From: Lagopus muta
Taxonomy: Eukaryota > Chordata > Aves > Galliformes > Phasianidae
NCBI RefSeq assembly: GCF_023343835.1
Contig: NC_064472.1
Coordinates: forward strand, 11,213,469-11,277,468
DNA length: 64,000 nucleotides
Direction of reading: 5' to 3'
Positions within the stretch are counted from its first letter, which is position 1. The number at the start of each line of letters is the position of its first letter. Of the stretch, positions 61,650-64,000 are shown piece after piece. Below the pieces are notes generated by a model that ran no database searches, had not been told where the DNA came from, and saw only the letters and a program-made list of their open reading frames with translations. The position numbers were made by a program, and so were the translations under genes.

Positions 61650-61655
61650 AATAAA
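61650..61655 (+). promoter_or_regulatory. Possible polyadenylation signal AATAAA (proximal)
   Basis: Canonical hexamer about 815 bases after the RXFP3 stop codon. There is no strong GT-rich element directly downstream. Confidence 0.4.
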
Positions 61656-61924
61656 GGAGAAAAAGGGGAAAAATCTACTTCAAACTGTTTGCTCCAGGAT
61701 ACTTCTTATTTCAGCTAAAACAAATCACAAAGTTTTATGGGATCTGCGATGATACTTGCCAGTGTTTCAGTTAACTCAGTCTCAAATCCTAAAGTGTGAG
61801 AAGCCCAAGAAGCTGCAGTTCAGCACCCCAGAAAAGGGCAGAAATTTTCTGTCCCAACCAGTGTTCCGAAGAAACAGCTGGGGAATAATTTGGGATTGAT
61901 CTGAAATGAACTTGTAAAAGCATT

Positions 61925-61951
61925 AAAAAAAAAAAAAAAAAAAAAAAAAAA
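61925..61951. repeat. A-run of 27
   Basis: Uninterrupted adenines following 'cattaaa'. No CR1 or processed gene copy was recognised upstream, so it is annotated only as a homopolymer in the 3' flank of RXFP3. Confidence 0.9.
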
Positions 61952-62392
61952 GTACTGTTCCAAGCTGTGAAACTTCTTATGTTAAGGTTATATATTTTCT
62001 AATTTATTTTTATTTTTTTTATTTTATTTTATTTTTTAGTATGGTAAAAAAATTTAAAAGGAAAGGTCAAGGTTGTTTTGTTTTGTTCCTTTTTAGAGGA
62101 GGGAAAACTTTTTTTTTCAAAAGGTGTTGATTAATATCTGAAAGTGCAAATGGGTTAAATGTGTTGAAAATATCAACACAATATTTAAAAAACCTCTATT
62201 TCCACTTTCCGCTCTTGTAGTGTAACTCCAAAGTGTACTTGACTCTGTGAGGGGGAAGCATTTCTGTGGAGGGCTCTTTGTCACCTCTAAGCACAGATAC
62301 AGAGCAAACTCCCTATTTCTGTTTGGAGAAAAGTACAATGCCTTTAGAAGCAATTATGTCTTGCAGAATCCTTTGGGTTTGCTGTATATGTC

Positions 62393-62398
62393 AATAAA
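62393..62398 (+). promoter_or_regulatory. Possible polyadenylation signal AATAAA (distal)
   Basis: Canonical hexamer followed within about 30 bases by a GT-containing stretch (gttgtaaaattccagtttgg), the usual arrangement for cleavage. It would give RXFP3 a 3' UTR of about 1.6 kb. Confidence 0.45.
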
Positions 62399-62420
62399 TC
62401 CTGTTGTAAAATTCCAGTTT

Positions 62421-64000
62421 GGTCTGGAAGCAGCTGGTTCTGCTTCTTGCAGTGAGACACTGTTCTTTTATTCGAGTCAGCAGAGACTTTTACTGCAGCC
62501 TTGGTTGCCTCTAACGGGGAAGATGCTGAGATTTGGAAGGAGCCTAGAGAACAGCAAAAGTGAGCTGGCAGCTGATGGATGTATATACAAAGATGCAAAG
62601 ACTCTGGAAAAAATACAAACAAACCCACAACAGGTATCTGCAGAAGATCTGGAGCATTTAAGTACTGTACAAGAATCCCTCTAAGTTCCTAAATGCTGAT
62701 TTGGACGCCAGTTGAAGTCTGTAGGTACTTAAATATTAACTGGAAAACTTTTTGTGCCTAAAGTCTGCTTCTGAGCATGCCTGAATCTACTTAAGTTTGT
62801 AGCACTGTTTATGATTCATGGGGATCCTGCACTCAGGACTGACTGCTGTGTGCACCGTAAGCCATGGAGGCAGCTCTGCACCCTGACACAGAACACCCTG
62901 TACCAGGCCACACAAAGTTAAGAGGGGATGTAAGCTTAACTGATTCTCCCTGTCCCTTTGTCCAGACGTGCTTCTCCTGTCTTGTCTTTGATGCATGCAC
63001 AGATTATGCTCTTTCCTCTTGCCTTCTTAAAAAGTGTATCAGTGTGCAGAGCTCTTGCTCACAGTATAGGAAATGCTCCTTTTCACCTTTGGTAGTGCTG
63101 GGGATGTGCTTGAATCCTCTGGCTTGAAACTGTTTCCTATTGCATGAGATGCTCACTATTACAGGGTCAGAAAGGTAAAGTAAACCATTGAATGATATTT
63201 TGCAGGATAATGATGAGGGCATGAGCCCTAGAGAGGAAGTTCTGTTTCTCTTGTACAAAAAAAATGCAGAAGAGAAATTGGATCCAGGCCTGAATTCTAG
63301 GTTTCACCTTCTCGAGGATAATGATTAACTGGTTCACTTTATGATTATATACTTGTCCTTGCTTCCAGGTCCTGGTTCAATTAACATCTCGGTGGTGTAC
63401 ATAATGAGGTGGCTTCCACAGACTGAGAGCTTTCAGGCCCTAAGAATCCAGTAGCCTAATGTGTCAAAAGATTTGCAAGAAATGCAGCTGGGTTTCATAC
63501 ATTCTGGGGAGAAAGCCCTAACAACAGTGTAGTTATCTGCTGGCAGCAGGTAACTACACTGTTGCATGAGGAGAAGGATGCCATGAACACCTTAATCCAG
63601 AGTTCAGAGAGGCCTAAACATACTTCTGTAAGACAGGAGCAAGAATGAATGAAGAGGAGAAATGGACCTTGAAACTACACTCTTTTCTTGCTATTGAGCA
63701 GCCTAGGTTCTTGTGTGGTTTGCTGCATCTGTAATTCCTATTCTCAGACGCTTTAATGCTCTTGTGCACTGCATAAAAAGCTAGAGTATACTTAGATAAG
63801 TATCTAAAGCACAGCTTTGAATTTCAGTAGGTGGTGAATTGCCTAAAAGACATCCTCTGTGGTGGTGAGCATGACAAAACTTGTGTGTTTTTGTGGATGT
63901 CAGTGTACACAGTTTTATGGCAGCAAAATAGCACATAGTTGAGGACAACCCACGATTAGTCCAGAATCCTAGCAAGATTTGGTGATCAGAGAAAGCCTCA
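62421..64000. other. Intergenic sequence right of RXFP3
   Basis: No gene recognised. The neighbour expected from human gene order, SLC45A2, is not visible. A near-perfect hairpin lies at 63522-63564. Confidence 0.55.
63522..63564. repeat. 43-nt near-perfect hairpin
   Basis: Two 21-base arms (63522-63542 and 63544-63564) are reverse complements, with one T/G position that would be a wobble pair in RNA, around a single central base. The left arm starts caacagtgtagtta and the right arm ends taactacactgttg. I do not recognise it as part of a known repeat. Confidence 0.9.

Larger units (their letters stand above)
60836..62420 (+). other. RXFP3 3' flank, probable 3' UTR
   Basis: GC content falls steadily after the stop codon. 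The region contains AATAAA hexamers at 61650-61655 and 62393-62398, an A-run of 27 at 61925-61951 and T-rich sequence at about 62000-62038. Several overlapping open frames at 60,850-61,720 on both strands have no family features. The true 3' end is not determinable from sequence. Confidence 0.5.

Noticed and set aside
61925..61951. Poly(A) tail of a processed pseudogene
   Set aside because: No retrocopied coding sequence or target duplication was recognised next to the A-run.
63522..63564. MicroRNA precursor
   Set aside because: The central loop is a single base and the stem only 21 bp, unlike the 8-20 nt loops and longer stems of Drosha/Dicer substrates.

Overview
The window is nuclear DNA of a bird, most likely a galliform such as chicken. 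The dispersed repeats are almost all CR1 LINE 3' ends with the avian ATTCTATG/ATTCTGTG octamer tail, accompanied by short solo LTRs and no mammalian-type SINEs. Background sequence is AT-rich, with two sharp GC/CpG-rich islands at about 50.3-51.0 kb and 58.5-59.6 kb. The gene pair ADAMTS12 (minus) and RXFP3 (plus) is the order on human 5p13; in chicken that block lies on the Z chromosome. The species and chromosome are inferences from synteny and repeat type.

Layout. Positions 1-44,890 are read as part of ADAMTS12 intron 2. I recognised no further ADAMTS12 exon there. This stretch holds CR1 copies on both strands, two related solo LTRs, one large imperfect inverted repeat (19.1-20.2 kb), simple repeats and long unremarkable AT-rich blocks. 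Positions 44,891-45,252 are ADAMTS12 exon 2 (propeptide), 45,253-50,515 are intron 1, and 50,516-50,627 are the coding part of exon 1 (start codon and signal peptide) inside a CpG island. Positions 51.3-53.1 kb hold a cluster of CR1 copies, including the best-preserved one, with a long reverse-transcriptase reading frame. Positions 53.1-58.5 kb are intergenic and AT-rich. Positions 58.5-60.8 kb hold the second CpG island, a GC box and TATA box, a short upstream ORF, and the intronless relaxin-3 receptor gene RXFP3. Its 3' flank follows, with two possible polyadenylation signals. The window ends about 3.2 kb past the RXFP3 stop; SLC45A2 would be expected next, but none of it is visible.

The two genes are divergently transcribed, with start codons about 8.9 kb apart, and each has its own CpG-rich promoter region. 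ADAMTS12 encodes a secreted metalloprotease and RXFP3 a peptide-hormone GPCR; nothing suggests joint function. No new biological system was found. The points most worth checking are the RXFP3 start region (two candidate AUGs plus an overlapping uORF), the inverted repeat with an octamer-only CR1 tail in one arm, a CR1 copy with a twin-priming inversion, and a solo LTR nested inside a CR1 with a perfect target-site duplication.
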